From Ophiostoma sp. CBS 140.51 (taxonomy: Eukaryota > Ascomycota > Sordariomycetes > Ophiostomatales > Ophiostomataceae), in the NCBI GenBank assembly GCA_029298735.1, contig JANSLP010000200.1, positions 1 through 58,471 of the forward strand: 58,471 bases of DNA, written 5' to 3'. Every line of letters starts with the position of its first letter. Position 1 is the first letter of the stretch. This document shows positions 12,621 through 23,216 of the stretch, piece by piece. The notes under the pieces were generated by a model. It was not told where the DNA came from, did not search any database, and saw only the letters and a program-made list of their open reading frames with translations. Made by a program: the position numbers and the translations under genes.

Positions 12621-14005
12621 CTATGCTTCCACGGGAATGGCCGACACAGACGACGTGCCCACCTGCGCCTTGACATCCGTAACACTCCCTGCGCGTGCCG
12701 TCTTGAGCGCCTCGTCCAGCGCCTCGTATGCATTGTACCCAAACAGCTCGTCCAAAAACTCCTTGCGTGAGCGAATGTTGATGTGCCGCTCGCGGATGCC
12801 CGGGTTGGCCAGCATCCATGCATCGCGCTTCTCCTGATGGGGACCGTCGTTCATTTGCGTAAAGTAGCGGCTGGTAATCGAGGCCTCGGCGACGCGAGCA
12901 GCACGCTTGATGCGGAGGTTTTCGTACAGTTGGAGAGCTTGGGGCAACTGCTCGACGGTGCCAAAGTCGGGCTGGGCCAGGATACCGCCGAGAATGGCAG
13001 CGTCCTCAATACCCATGGCGGCACCTTGCGCGAGGTAGGGCGTCATGGCATGGGCGGCGTCGCCAATGAGGACCAGCTTGTTGCTGCTGTGGGCCCAGTT
13101 GGGGATCTCGTGGTGGGTAAAGAGACGCCACTCGAGCACCTCGTCAACGTGGGCCAGCATAGCATCGAGTCGCGGGTCCCACTCCTTGAAGCGGGTGCGA
13201 ACTTCTTCGTTGGTGCCAATCTTGGTGTTGACGCCCTCGTCCATGTTGACGTCGCAGGTAAAGACAAAGTTGATGAGGGGCTCGTTGATGCCTTCTAACA
13301 AATACGACAGAATAGTGGCGTGGGGACCGATCCAGTGGTTATTGCGCGGGACGGTAATGAGGTCTTCGAGCTGCGGGATGCCGGCCAATTTGCGGGTGGG
13401 CAGGGTCACGCGGTAAACCATCTGGCCCGTCGGGTTCGGTGGGCTCTTGTGGCCTAGGACAATTTCGCGGCAGATGGAGTGCAGGCCGTCCGAGGCCACA
13501 ATCAGGTCGGCAGTGTGCCGGATGTCGCCCTTTGTCGTGACTGCCGGGACCTCTGGCTCGACGGACTGCACCCGGCTGTCGAGTTGCACCGTGATGCCGA
13601 GCTCTGTGGCGCGAGCCATCAGTCCGCGGTGCAAGTCTGCGCGGTGAATGTGCCAGTAGGGGCTCTTGTACTCCTCGAGAGCGGGCGCCTTGAGCGGGCA
13701 CTCGACCAGCACTTTACCGTCCTGCCAGCGCATCATGCGCAGATCGACGGGCTCGGTAACATACGGCTCAATGTGCTTGTCGACGCCGAGCTTACGTAGG
13801 ATGCGCGACGAGTTGGACGAGACCTGGATGCCGGCGCCAATGTAGGTGATTTGGGGAGCGCTCTCGAGGACGGTGATCTTGTGGCCGGCCTGCTGAAGGG
13901 CAATGGCGACGGTAAGACCCGCAAGGCCGGCGCCGATAACGATAATTTCCTGGAGAGAGTTAGTGGGTGTTGAGAAAAAGGTGGCGGGTTGTGCAGACTG
14001 ACCAT
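12621..14005 (-). CDS. FAD-dependent monooxygenase, salicylate-hydroxylase-like
   Basis: Class A flavoprotein monooxygenase of 443 aa after splicing, probably cytosolic, using FAD and NAD(P)H to hydroxylate an aromatic or related substrate. The first exon is only the ATG (14005-14003). A 53 bp intron (13950-14002, GTCAGT...CTAACT...CAG) follows, and exon 2 starts with the FAD-binding fold: GAGLAG (Gly 7, 9, 12) and Glu30 for the ribose. The ASDGLHS (DG) motif and the second FAD motif IGDAAHAMTPYLAQG are both present, so the protein is complete. Its length matches fungal salicylate 1-monooxygenase-like proteins, but this family also includes kynurenine- and polyketide-type hydroxylases, so the substrate is not fixed. 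It is divergent from a dienelactone-hydrolase-like gene. Confidence 0.88.
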
Positions 14006-15533
14006 GGTGTTGGCTGTGCTATGTGCGGGGTGCTGTAAATGTTACGCGATGAAGACGAGTGATGAGTGTCGTGGGATGTTGAATTCCAGTGACCAGAAAG
14101 TCGGATCGACGTCGTCTTTAATATTTCGTGGAAACGGAAGCGACTGAAGATGAAGATAAGGAAGGTGCAAAAATCAACAAATGAATGAACAGACAAGGAA
14201 GGAACAAATGAGGAAATCTCAAAAACCCAGGGACCCGGTTGAAGGAAGGTTCCGTCCGTGTCTTGTCTCTGTGATTGTTTCCCGCCTCGTCCCGTCTTTC
14301 GTCACTCTCGTTTATCCTCGTCTCGCGCTCGCTTTTTGCAAAGAGCCTCCGCCATCGTACTATCTCCGCAGATACGGGTCGGTAGCCAAGAGGCAGCCGA
14401 GAATGGGCAGAGAAACACACCAGGAACGACACAATCGGGCAATAATTTGACCTCGTGGCAGCCACTGCACTGGCACCATAATGGAGACGCAACAACGGCC
14501 CGTATGCACTCTCGGGACAGGCACAATAGTGGCAGGAGTGGACTCCGAGGAGAGATAGTAGACTCTGTGGACATTTTGCGCATGTGGTTGCAAATAGTGG
14601 ACGGTGTCTTGATGGGCAAAGCAAACGGATAGACAGTTGCGCGGAAGGACACAGCCAGACACCAGTCTGCACGAATTGTCACATTGCGTTTTGCCATACA
14701 CTGCGGTTCCTGTGCAGCTCTTGTGCACCATCTGCAGTGGGAAAGCATGCAGCTGCAAAGGGACCGTTTTGACTGTCTCTTGTCTGGATAAGTCGGGGAT
14801 TCAATGATCGGCAGTGCTGTGCATCTTCTTGCAGCAAACTTCCAGCAAACTTCCAGCGGATGGATCGATCCGCATGGATGTGTCCATCCTGCGGGGAACC
14901 GTTTGGAGGAGTCGTTGATGGAGAAAATCAAGTCGAAAAACTTCGTTGGACACTAAGACCACTGCAAAAATCACCAGGAAAGGCACAGAAGCCAAGGTCG
15001 TAGCGCAAACGCGCGCAAACAGCCCGCAACAGCAACGCGGGGCGCCGTTTTTCTTTGACTTGAACGGGACCCGCCGCGTGCGAACATCATCACGCTAATC
15101 CGGCGATTCGCCGGTGGACGGGAGGAGCTCTTGAAGGGCCGTTTGATATATTTCCGCCGCTGCTGAACACAAGCGAGACTTTAGAGAGATACGCGATAGG
15201 TAATGCAAGACATACGCGAAGATGATTGCTCGATACAGTGTGTCCTAAGATCATGCAGACAGGGCGGATTGCCGAGATAAAGATAGGGTTTTTGCCGTTT
15301 GCCGGGTTGGGCGGGTTTGGAGAACTACCCTTCTTTAAACAGTACCCCAACTGGCACAGCTTGTGACCTCCATTGTTGACTTTCTACCCCGTGCACCGAT
15401 TGACTTCCTCCTCGACCAGATCGATATTTTCCACTCTCCCTCCCCCCCACCCTTCCGATTTTAATTCAAAACATCGTACGTTTGCCAAGCTTACACGTCC
15501 ACACAAACATTGACCACACACCCCCTTCTCGCG
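14006..15533. promoter_or_regulatory. Divergent promoter region between monooxygenase and hydrolase genes
   Basis: A 1.5 kb region between two divergent genes of possible aromatic metabolism. It contains no convincing open frame. The last about 150 bp before 15534 are pyrimidine-rich, like other leaders in this window. No specific operator could be recognised. Confidence 0.45.
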
Positions 15534-16362
15534 ATGACACAACTCCCTGAACAGTGCTGCACTTTGCCGCCATTCACCTCTGACTACATCCCTACCGGCA
15601 CGTACTTCACCATCCCCGTCCCCGAAAACAACCAGCCCGACCTGCGTGTCTACAACACCGGACCGACCGACGCCAAGACCGTCTTGGTCTGTGTCTACGA
15701 TATCTTTTCTCTCCACCAAAACACCTTGCAAGGTGTCGACCACCTGGCAGCCGCCTCGGGCTACCGTGTTGTGCTGCCGGATTTGTTCCGGGGAGAGTCA
15801 TGGCCGGTCGATAACATGCCACCCAAGGAGGGCCGGGCGGCATTGACGGCCTGGGTTCAAGCACGCGGCAACTGGGAGAAGCAGGTGCGGCCAGCCCTAG
15901 TGGCAGTTGTCAACAAAGTGAAGGAAGACGGGGCCGTCAAGATTGGGGTGAGTCAAGCCGCTTCGTACTTTTAAAAAATACGTACAACTAATTTATTACT
16001 CCGCATAGGCTTACGGCTTCTGCTTTGGAGCCAAGAAACTCATCCAGTCTCAACCGGATCATCTCTTTGACTCCATCGGCCTTATCCACCCGTCCTTTTT
16101 TGTCCCCGAGGACGGCGCCCAGGTCCGTGTGCCGGCTCTGCTCGTGCCCAGTAGCGGCGAGGACCAGACCATTATGGACGCCGTCTGGGCCGGTATCCAG
16201 CGGCAGGGCGGCGTTGTTGCGGAAAAATCTGTGCGGCAGGACTTTTTGGACGTCCATCACGGCTTCGCGGCGGCACGGTCCAACTGGGCCGATGAACGGC
16301 TGGCAGGTCGGGCACGGGATTGCCATGCACTCATGATGAAGTTCTTCAAGGATACTCTTTAG
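15534..16362 (+). CDS. Dienelactone hydrolase family protein
   Basis: Predicted soluble alpha/beta hydrolase of 255 aa in two exons (15534-15947 and 16009-16362; 61 bp intron GTGAGT...CATAG, phase 0). The nucleophile elbow GFCFG places Cys143 as nucleophile, the acidic member is Glu189/Asp190 in PSSGEDQ, and the histidine is His221/222 in DVHHGF, which is the Cys-Asp-His triad order of the family. The exon junction falls just before the elbow, so only the spliced form is active; the unspliced frame stops in the intron. The start is the ATG at 15534; an upstream open extension has no ATG. Dienelactone hydrolase itself acts in chlorocatechol breakdown, but fungal members are diverse and many have unknown substrates. 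Confidence 0.88.
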
Positions 16363-17079
16363 GGAAGTCGTAGAGCCCAGGGAAAATATATATTAGGTCT
16401 AATATACAAGAAGATGTATACGCCACACTACTAGTGGTGCTTTGGAGACCTGTTGGTCAGTGAGCAAATACAACCCGAAACCAGTACAGAATATTTATAC
16501 GGTAACATTCATCTCGATACCGCACTTACACGGACATGTTGTCAACGAGTTGATGAAAAACACATGCAAGGAATTATTCGACAAAATGGCTCAAGTCACA
16601 ATCCTTTTTAGAGAGCTTTTGTTCCCAGGATGTCACTTTCGAAGCATTCCCTCAGCAAATGAAGACAACGAAGAATCAGATTTGACGAGTTTAGCTCTCG
16701 AGGCCAGCCAGTTTAATAGGAAGACAAATTGTATCTTAAACACAGCTCAGACGCAATGACACGGCGTGCGAGCATAGATATATATTTTTAAGTTTAGTTT
16801 TTGGTACAATTCCATTGCCACTTCCGTTTCATGATTTTACCCAGCAAGTAATTAATTAGAATCAATAAAAAGATCAGTTTAATGAGTACTGTCTCTTTGT
16901 GAACAATTTGAGGCGCGATGTACAGATGATGTTAATACATATCCTATATACTATTTAGAGTATTGTATTTAACCCTTTTATTTTGTTAACGATGAAATAG
17001 ATTTAATAAATTTGCAATATTTTTGACAATAAACAGGATTCCCTTTCCATATTCACATCCCATAAATCACTTTTGTTCT
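16363..17079. other. AT-rich intergenic region, no gene seen
   Basis: Space between the 3' ends of the hydrolase gene (plus) and the AA8 gene (minus). The stretch from about 16760 to 17060 is strongly AT-rich. It holds one short open frame without an ATG start or family signature. Confidence 0.5.
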
Positions 17080-18267
17080 TTATGCCCATCCCGGTACACC
17101 GAATGGTGGCGGCCGGTGAAAGGGGGGCAGGAATGGTGGTGTCTTCTTCTTGCCACCGATAATTATGGGAGTAGTAGGAGGCTTTCCGATGGGTGGCTCT
17201 GGTGCACCGGACGGCACAGTGCCACCCTCAATGACGGTAACTGTAATCGTGGGTATGGCACTACCATCGTTGCCATCAACACTACTTTGGGTTGGCACAG
17301 GCACAGGCTTTGACGTTGTCGAAGTCCGCGATGAAATAATGGTGCCACTGGGGGTCGACGAGGATGGAGGGACGGCTTTGCTCGTTGTCGTGGGCGCCGT
17401 GACTGTGATAAAAACTGTGCTCACAACCGTAGTGATGGAACCGCCATCACTACAGGCAGGTGGAGGGGGCAATTCTGACGTTGACGGGTGAGGATGAATT
17501 GACGATGGTGGTGGGGGCGGCGGAGACGCGACAGAAGTTGATGACGGAGGGGCCACTGGTGTGGAAGAAGGAATAGGAGCTGACGATGCTGGTGGAGCAG
17601 AGCTAGACGGCGGCGGTCCAGGAGCCGGCGCACCACTTTCACCAGTCAAGAATGCTACATACTGCTCAAACACTGCCGCAGGTACACGAGCAGTACTCAA
17701 GTCCACAGAGATTGTGCCCCGCCCTGTGTGGTATCCAAACGTGCTGGTGTTGCTCGCTGGAGTGGTCACAGCACGTGTGCTCGACGCCCAGGCCAACGTG
17801 TTGGCCGAGGCAGCGAGAGACCCACCCGACCACTGGCTACACCCTGTGCACACAACCGACAGTGTCCAGTGTGTCGTGTTCTTGGACGACGACAGTGTAC
17901 GATATGTGGCACCGGTGTAAGCTGCTGGCAAGGTGTGCCCTGTAGCCCACCTCGACGACACAATCGCGGAGTTGTCCGTCGATGGCCATGCTACCGTCAG
18001 CGGGTTGTTCGTCATGGAGCCGCCCCATGCCAGGCCGGCCCAACCTGTAGCGATCGGGGCAACAATCTGCAGCAGTGTGTCGTACGTGGTCGATGAGGTA
18101 GCCGCGTCTTGGACACCAATGCGGTAGGTTACGCTGCTGGTGGATGAAAACTCGGCAAGGCAGACATTGCTGCCCGTAAAGGAGGCATCGCAGAACGAGG
18201 CGGCGGATGCCGAGATAGCCTGGTATGCAAAGGCCACCGTCGTCGCTATAGTGGTGGAGGATATCAT
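17080..18267 (-). CDS. Secreted CDH-type cytochrome (AA8, DOMON-like) protein with Ser/Pro/Thr tail
   Basis: Predicted extracellular haem-b electron-transfer protein of 395 aa without introns. An N-terminal signal peptide (about residues 1-23) is followed by a cellobiose-dehydrogenase-like cytochrome domain (about 26-210). Likely haem ligands are Met85 in WGGSMTNN and His180 in FGYHTGRG; their spacing is close to that of the Met/His pair of CDH. Cys140 and Cys143 may form a disulfide. No flavodehydrogenase domain follows: the rest is a low-complexity Ser/Pro/Thr-rich tail, probably O-glycosylated, ending in a basic, Pro-rich segment. Stand-alone AA8 proteins of fungi may take electrons from partner dehydrogenases and feed lytic polysaccharide monooxygenases or iron reduction. 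No such partner is encoded in this window. Confidence 0.85.
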   Translation of the reverse strand: MISSTTIATTVAFAYQAISASAASFCDASFTGSNVCLAEFSSTSSVTYRIGVQDAATSSTTYDTLLQIVAPIATGWAGLAWGGSMTNNPLTVAWPSTDNSAIVSSRWATGHTLPAAYTGATYRTLSSSKNTTHWTLSVVCTGCSQWSGGSLAASANTLAWASSTRAVTTPASNTSTFGYHTGRGTISVDLSTARVPAAVFEQYVAFLTGESGAPAPGPPPSSSAPPASSAPIPSSTPVAPPSSTSVASPPPPPPSSIHPHPSTSELPPPPACSDGGSITTVVSTVFITVTAPTTTSKAVPPSSSTPSGTIISSRTSTTSKPVPVPTQSSVDGNDGSAIPTITVTVIEGGTVPSGAPEPPIGKPPTTPIIIGGKKKTPPFLPPFHRPPPFGVPGWA

Positions 18268-19287
18268 TGCGGCTGGATAGGAAAGATAAAGAAGACAGGT
18301 GTGTGTTCGAGAAGGTGCTGAATCATCTAGTCTGGTAAAATAAACATCCTGGGACTACAGGGACCTTTTATTTCGAACAAAAAACGCACCGGACAATTAG
18401 TTACTGTATTTGATCACGTTCGGTCCATGACGGACAGTAGTCCTAGTGAATGAATTTTTGTAGTCCGGTCTCTGGGAAAGGTAAACAATGATGTCGGGGA
18501 TCGGACAAACACGGCTATATGTTGTTGAATTATGCCCTTTCTATTTTGTGCCACTTACACGGGAAATTTTTGGCCAATGGCGGCGATTGTTATTCAAAGA
18601 AATATACCCAGGCCGTCAGCCAAGGACAGATACAGATTCGGTGGCAACCCTCTTCACCGGATAAAGTAAAATGGAGATCCACTGGGGACGGGCCCGCGGG
18701 GCAGTCCGTTGAACGTACAGGGACAGCTCGATTTGTGCCGCGTCTGTCCGACTTCAGGCACGGTGATCGGCGAAGGAGTAAAGTTTGTGGGGCTGAAGGC
18801 TATTAGTAGCCCAAAGTATTTCAACTATGAGTCGTTTAAAGAAAAGGAAAGCATCAGGTCTCGTTCATCGACGTCAAAGCCGGTGGTATGTCCTAACATT
18901 GTTTCTTAAGACGACAGGCAATTCTATGGGAATACCGACGAAGCGTCAATAACATAGAATAATTCTGAACAAGAGGCAGGGAATAGAAAGAAAAAACCAT
19001 TTCATTTAAGAACCAAGACAACTATCTAATTTGTAGGGTGCATAGAAACTAATTTGTCGCATGCTATGACACTGGGACGTCAGGTAACAATGGTAGATAA
19101 ACAAAAGAACGAGACCATTATGCGTATTTAGGGAATAAATGCGTGGCAACGGCAAACATGAAAAGCAGTGGCATCTATTGCGCCCTTGAGAATTCCCCGA
19201 TTTTCTTCTTTTTTTCTTTCTGACACGATCCATGTCAGCCGAGAAGATAGAATGTCGGAGACAGTGATAACTCTGGAAGTATGCTAG
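18268..19287. other. Intergenic, no gene seen
   Basis: About 1 kb between the 5' end of the AA8 gene and the 3' end of the nuclease-like gene, both on the minus strand. It marks the left edge of the accessory-looking block. The short open frames lack family character. Confidence 0.45.
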
Positions 19288-20677
19288 CTACTCAGGAAAT
19301 GTATCTGCCACGTAAACGTGACGCCGGCCGGCAAGCTCATAGTGGTGTCTGACGCGGGTCCACTCGGTGATGTCCGTGTCTATGTCCCGCCCACGAGCAT
19401 CGACAAAGTAGGGACGTCGCGATAACATTCGCTTTTTGATCGTAACGCGCATGCGCCGTAAACCGGCAACAATGGTTTCAGTGTCGCTGTCACGGCCTCC
19501 GTTGCCACGGCCTCCGCTGCCACTGCCGACTGGACCAGTATCGCTCTCACCTCCGTGAAGTTCCGGCCCTGGGTCACCGGCGGTTTCATGGATACTTCTT
19601 GCGTCCTCGATATCATCTTCACCGTATTCGCTTGCTTCATTCTCTTCCTCTACTTGCTCATCTTCCTGACTACCATCGCCGTAGCCGCTGGTCGAAGTTT
19701 CTTCTTCTGCATACTGCCATTCGCTGATTGCTTCTGGGTCCAAGCCCTGGACGACATCCCTGTGCCCGAGACGGGTTTTGGAAGCGCCACTCGCGTTGTG
19801 AATATAGCGATCGCCTTCAATACGCCACGAGTTGAGAGCCGGATACGAGCAGTCAATGCTGTTTCCGCCCTTGACGGCCATCATAGCGAGGCACCAGAGT
19901 GCTAGCTTGATAGTTAGCCGCTTCGATCCATGTGCGTCCCAAGGCACAATTGAGTATTCAGGCGGGTTTATCTCCCAGTTGGATGGCTCGTCATCGATAA
20001 AGGAGGCCGTGGTGTTAGCAATTGAGGTGCCGTCACCGACATAGCTGTCGTGAGGCCACGGCCCTTTTTGCGCGGCTGGTGGAAATACCAGGACCTGTAC
20101 GTTCATAGCTAATACGCATTACGACGAGGACATCATCTGTGATAATGAAGCCGTAGCGAGAGGCAAACTTCGTCTGATAAGACATGACCTGTCCGACGAC
20201 CCTTTGCCACTCGTCAAAGTCTGAGCGGAGCATTGTCGGGTAGAACTTGGCACTCAGCTTTGTGTCGCCAGGAGCGAAGTTGCAATAGATGCCGTTGCCG
20301 ATACAGGACCAATCTGGCTTCACATCGGGGTGTTTGCAGCGACTGCCGGACCCGTAGTGAGGCTTTGTTGACGACACGTTGAGACATTGGTTGACCGTGG
20401 GCATGATGAAGCGATGTAGTGCTACCTCAAATGTGTGCTCGTTGCAAATCTCCAAATCCAAAGGCAGCGTACCGTTGTTGCTCGTTGACGGGCCGTTGTA
20501 ACGACTTTTGAGCTGCTCGTCAAAGATCGCCGTCAGGTTGTCGTAAGAGAAGTCTGCCCATGGAATCCACCCAAGGGGCTGCAAGGCTCCTGCAGACACA
20601 GTGTTTGGTCCCCAGGGAACTTTGGAGGTGTCAAGACGAGGGTTCCTACTCGTGAGAGCGGTGAGAAGCGTGGCCAT
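19288..20677 (-). CDS. Fungal lineage-specific protein with PD-(D/E)XK nuclease-like motifs; frame break in the middle
   Basis: Two overlapping frames belong to one gene. The 5' part (20677-20033, 214 aa, ATG at 20677) has Glu80/84 in a helix-like segment, PD at 121-122, DTK at 138-140 and QVMSY at 163-167. That is the motif order of PD-(D/E)XK nucleases (E, PD, D/E-x-K, Q..Y); a weakly similar fold is my inference, no experiment is known to me. The 3' part (from the overlap to 19288) carries PEYSIVPWDAHG and KLALWCLAMMA, then an acidic low-complexity linker and a basic C-terminus. The two parts look like the halves of a large uncharacterised fungal family. They are one base out of phase. A 73 bp intron (GTGGCC...GCTAAC...GACGAG, about 20058-19986) would restore frame, but its donor is weak; a frameshift mutation is equally possible. 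Confidence 0.6.
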
Positions 20678-21533
20678 GGTAGCAAGTGATGCTCGATGAC
20701 CAGATTGAAGTGGTTGGAAGCTGTGATGAGATATGGTTCAAGAGTGCGGGAATGCAGAGCCTACACACATGGCACCCCATGATCTTTATATCTTGCGGCA
20801 ACATGCAAAACAGGGCACACTTCTTGACGCCATTTTCGTCTATCTCACCGTCGCCTCGCTTTTGGTAACTATTAGAGCTGGGCGCATTGGAACCTCACAT
20901 GTCTGCCTAGAGGAACAACATGGCCGCAGTGTTGGGCCGCTGAGAGAAGGTCACCAGGGTCTGGCCGTAGTGCACCTGTGGCAGAAATTCGCCATGGCCA
21001 CCATCATAGAGGCCTCTTCTACCCTGATGAGGGCAATGATAACACGGGTATTTTAGGATGTCCGTCTTTTGGCTGGCCGTCAACAAAAGTTACGAATAGG
21101 CAGTGGGGTGAACTACGGCGTATATGACAACGGATTTGAGGCGCGGGGGATGGCTACTTACGTTTGGGGACAAACATAAAAATTTGCTGTGAATTTTTTC
21201 GCCTTTCGAGTATTTAAAATTTAAAAAGGGAGTTCAAACGACGGAAATCCATGCAAACAAAGTTCGGAGTCTGTCAAGGCAATGAAGAGAACAGTTTGAC
21301 CAGGTATGATAGCATCACGTGATTACGCGTTCTGGGTGGGCCTAATCATTCCCTGGAAACGTGATGCAAATCAGGCGCACAGGACTTCCTGAACGCAAAC
21401 CATATCGAACAAACATAAGATTCTTGTGCCTCTTCTAGGCGACGGGTTCATTATTCCTCATAACAACGTTTAACAGTCGACTATTGCATTTGTATACCTA
21501 TGCTTGTGCACTCTGGCCAGCAAAGGTGCAAAT
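20678..21533. promoter_or_regulatory. Divergent intergenic region, nuclease-like gene / FTA2-like copy 1
   Basis: About 0.86 kb between divergently oriented genes. One open frame of about 100 codons (20733-21056) shows no family character or codon bias. The region is AT-richer near 21180-21240. I see no recognisable operator. Confidence 0.4.
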
Positions 21534-22775
21534 ATGGACCCACGTGTTGACTCGATGACGACAGGCCGCCGTTGGCATTTCCTCAAACAGTATCCATGCA
21601 TGAGCGACCAACTAATGGATGTTGAAGCTGCCACATCACCACCTGTTACAGTGAGGAACCTTGCCATGCCGCGCCTGCGCAAATGTCCATTTGACATCGA
21701 CACAATCGACTGGCAGCGCGCCAAAAAGCTTGGAGCTGGCACTGATGGCTGTGTCTACCGTGTCCACTTTGGCAATCAAGGGCCGTTTGCCTTGAAGTTG
21801 GTGGGTCCCCATGATGTTAAGGCCAGGCAAGATGTTTTCTAACTGTGGCAGTTTTGGATTCCCGACATTGTTGTCGGATACCCCGCCTACTCGGCTGTCC
21901 ATCGCGAGTGCCAGAATGCAGCACTACTACAAATGCTGCGCGCGTCTATTCAAAGGACGGTCACCACTGAGGCCGGCGAACCATTGAGCCCACCCCTCGT
22001 TCACTCAAACCCGATGGATTTCTTTGCCGCGTCCGACAATCTCTTTTCCTTCGCAGACGAGGTTCGGCGTGAACGGCAGAAACACCCTCCTCCACCCGAG
22101 CTAGAGCTGGTGCCTCTAGCGAGCATGCCACGGTTTGCAAAGTGCTACGGCTGGTTGCCTTGCAATGTACACGAACTTATGAAAAAGATGCCTCGTCACA
22201 TTCGCTCGAATGGCTTTCATGTTGACCATAAAGAATACCGCTCGTTTGATGAGGCACGTACCGACTTTATTGGTATCGTGTACGAATATATCCACGGCAA
22301 TGACGACGGCGATATCTCCGACGGCGGCAACACTATTGTCGATAACGGTGACTTTGAAATTACTGGCGACGAACTACACAAGACGGCAACTCCAAGTGAA
22401 AAGACTACCGTCTCCAGTACCAGGCGTTATAATACAAGGAGCAGCACGAGGCAGATTGTGAATAACGCGCCAGTGAAATCAAAGGACCGCACTGGCGATA
22501 GTGTGCAACACAAACAGACGCGCAAGGCTACAACATCCGGCAAAGACAACCAGGATACCACAAAAGACGCCATAGACCGAGAGCGTGTATCGGCCGTGGC
22601 CGACTTTCTCTGGTTGGCAGGCTTTACCTTTTGTAGCCAGCCACTGGCACGCAACTGGAGGAACGGCGTGCTGATCGACCACTCGGAGATTATTGGACCA
22701 TATTCGTCTGGCTGGCAACGCGGGCCCAGAAACACGAAATGGTCCGTTGACCGGCTGTTGACACCATCAGAATGA
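21534..22775 (+). CDS. FTA2-like, protein-kinase-related protein (tandem copy 1)
   Basis: Protein of 396 aa in two exons (21534-21800 and 21852-22775; 51 bp intron GTGGGT...CTAACTGTGGCAG, phase 0). The N-terminus keeps a kinase-type glycine loop, LGAGTDGCVY (Gly 67, 69, 72), and an ALK motif with Lys88. The junction restores KLFWIPD followed by HRECQNAALLQML. That arrangement matches a large fungal family usually named after the Sim4-complex kinetochore subunit FTA2. No HRD catalytic loop is present. A C-terminal block, FLWLAGF then GVLIDHSEII (about residues 338-370), may be what remains of the DFG region. A polar, poorly conserved linker with a TRRYNTRSST motif separates the two. It is most likely a pseudokinase-like protein; a kinetochore role is doubtful for such duplicated members. 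Start: ATG at 21534, aligned with that of copy 2. Confidence 0.75.
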
Positions 22776-23216
22776 GGGACATCACTTATGTTTATGATAC
22801 TGCTCGCCGTTGGGTGGTAATACAGCCGGACCAGTGTATCTCCGTGAGAACTGGTGGGTGTATTGCTGTGGTTCGGAGGTTTTGAAACTACTAAGAAAAT
22901 ATATACTTTGCATGAATTAACGCCAGTGGAATTGGTAGGGAGGACAATATATGTGGGTCTTACATGAGAGGTTGCCTGTTAAACACGACACATTTAACAC
23001 GTGACTTGGCGTTGAACTTGGTCTTCACAATGTGTGCCAAACAGCTCAAGCCGCTCACAGGCCAAACCTGTGTAATACAACTTATGTTACCGCGCCTGGC
23101 AATAGCAATGGGTCGTTCTGTTCGTCACGAAACCTTACGAGGCCCGACTGCGGCACATATACTAGCATACACGTTCGCCTTCGCGATCGAAAGCGCAAAA
23201 CACAAAACGCAAAAGC
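22776..23216. other. Spacer between the tandem FTA2-like copies
   Basis: The first about 130 bp (to about 22910) closely resemble the 3' flank of copy 2, so the duplicated unit includes the 3' UTR. The rest (to 23216) is the promoter of copy 2 and shows no obvious similarity to the promoter of copy 1. Confidence 0.6.
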
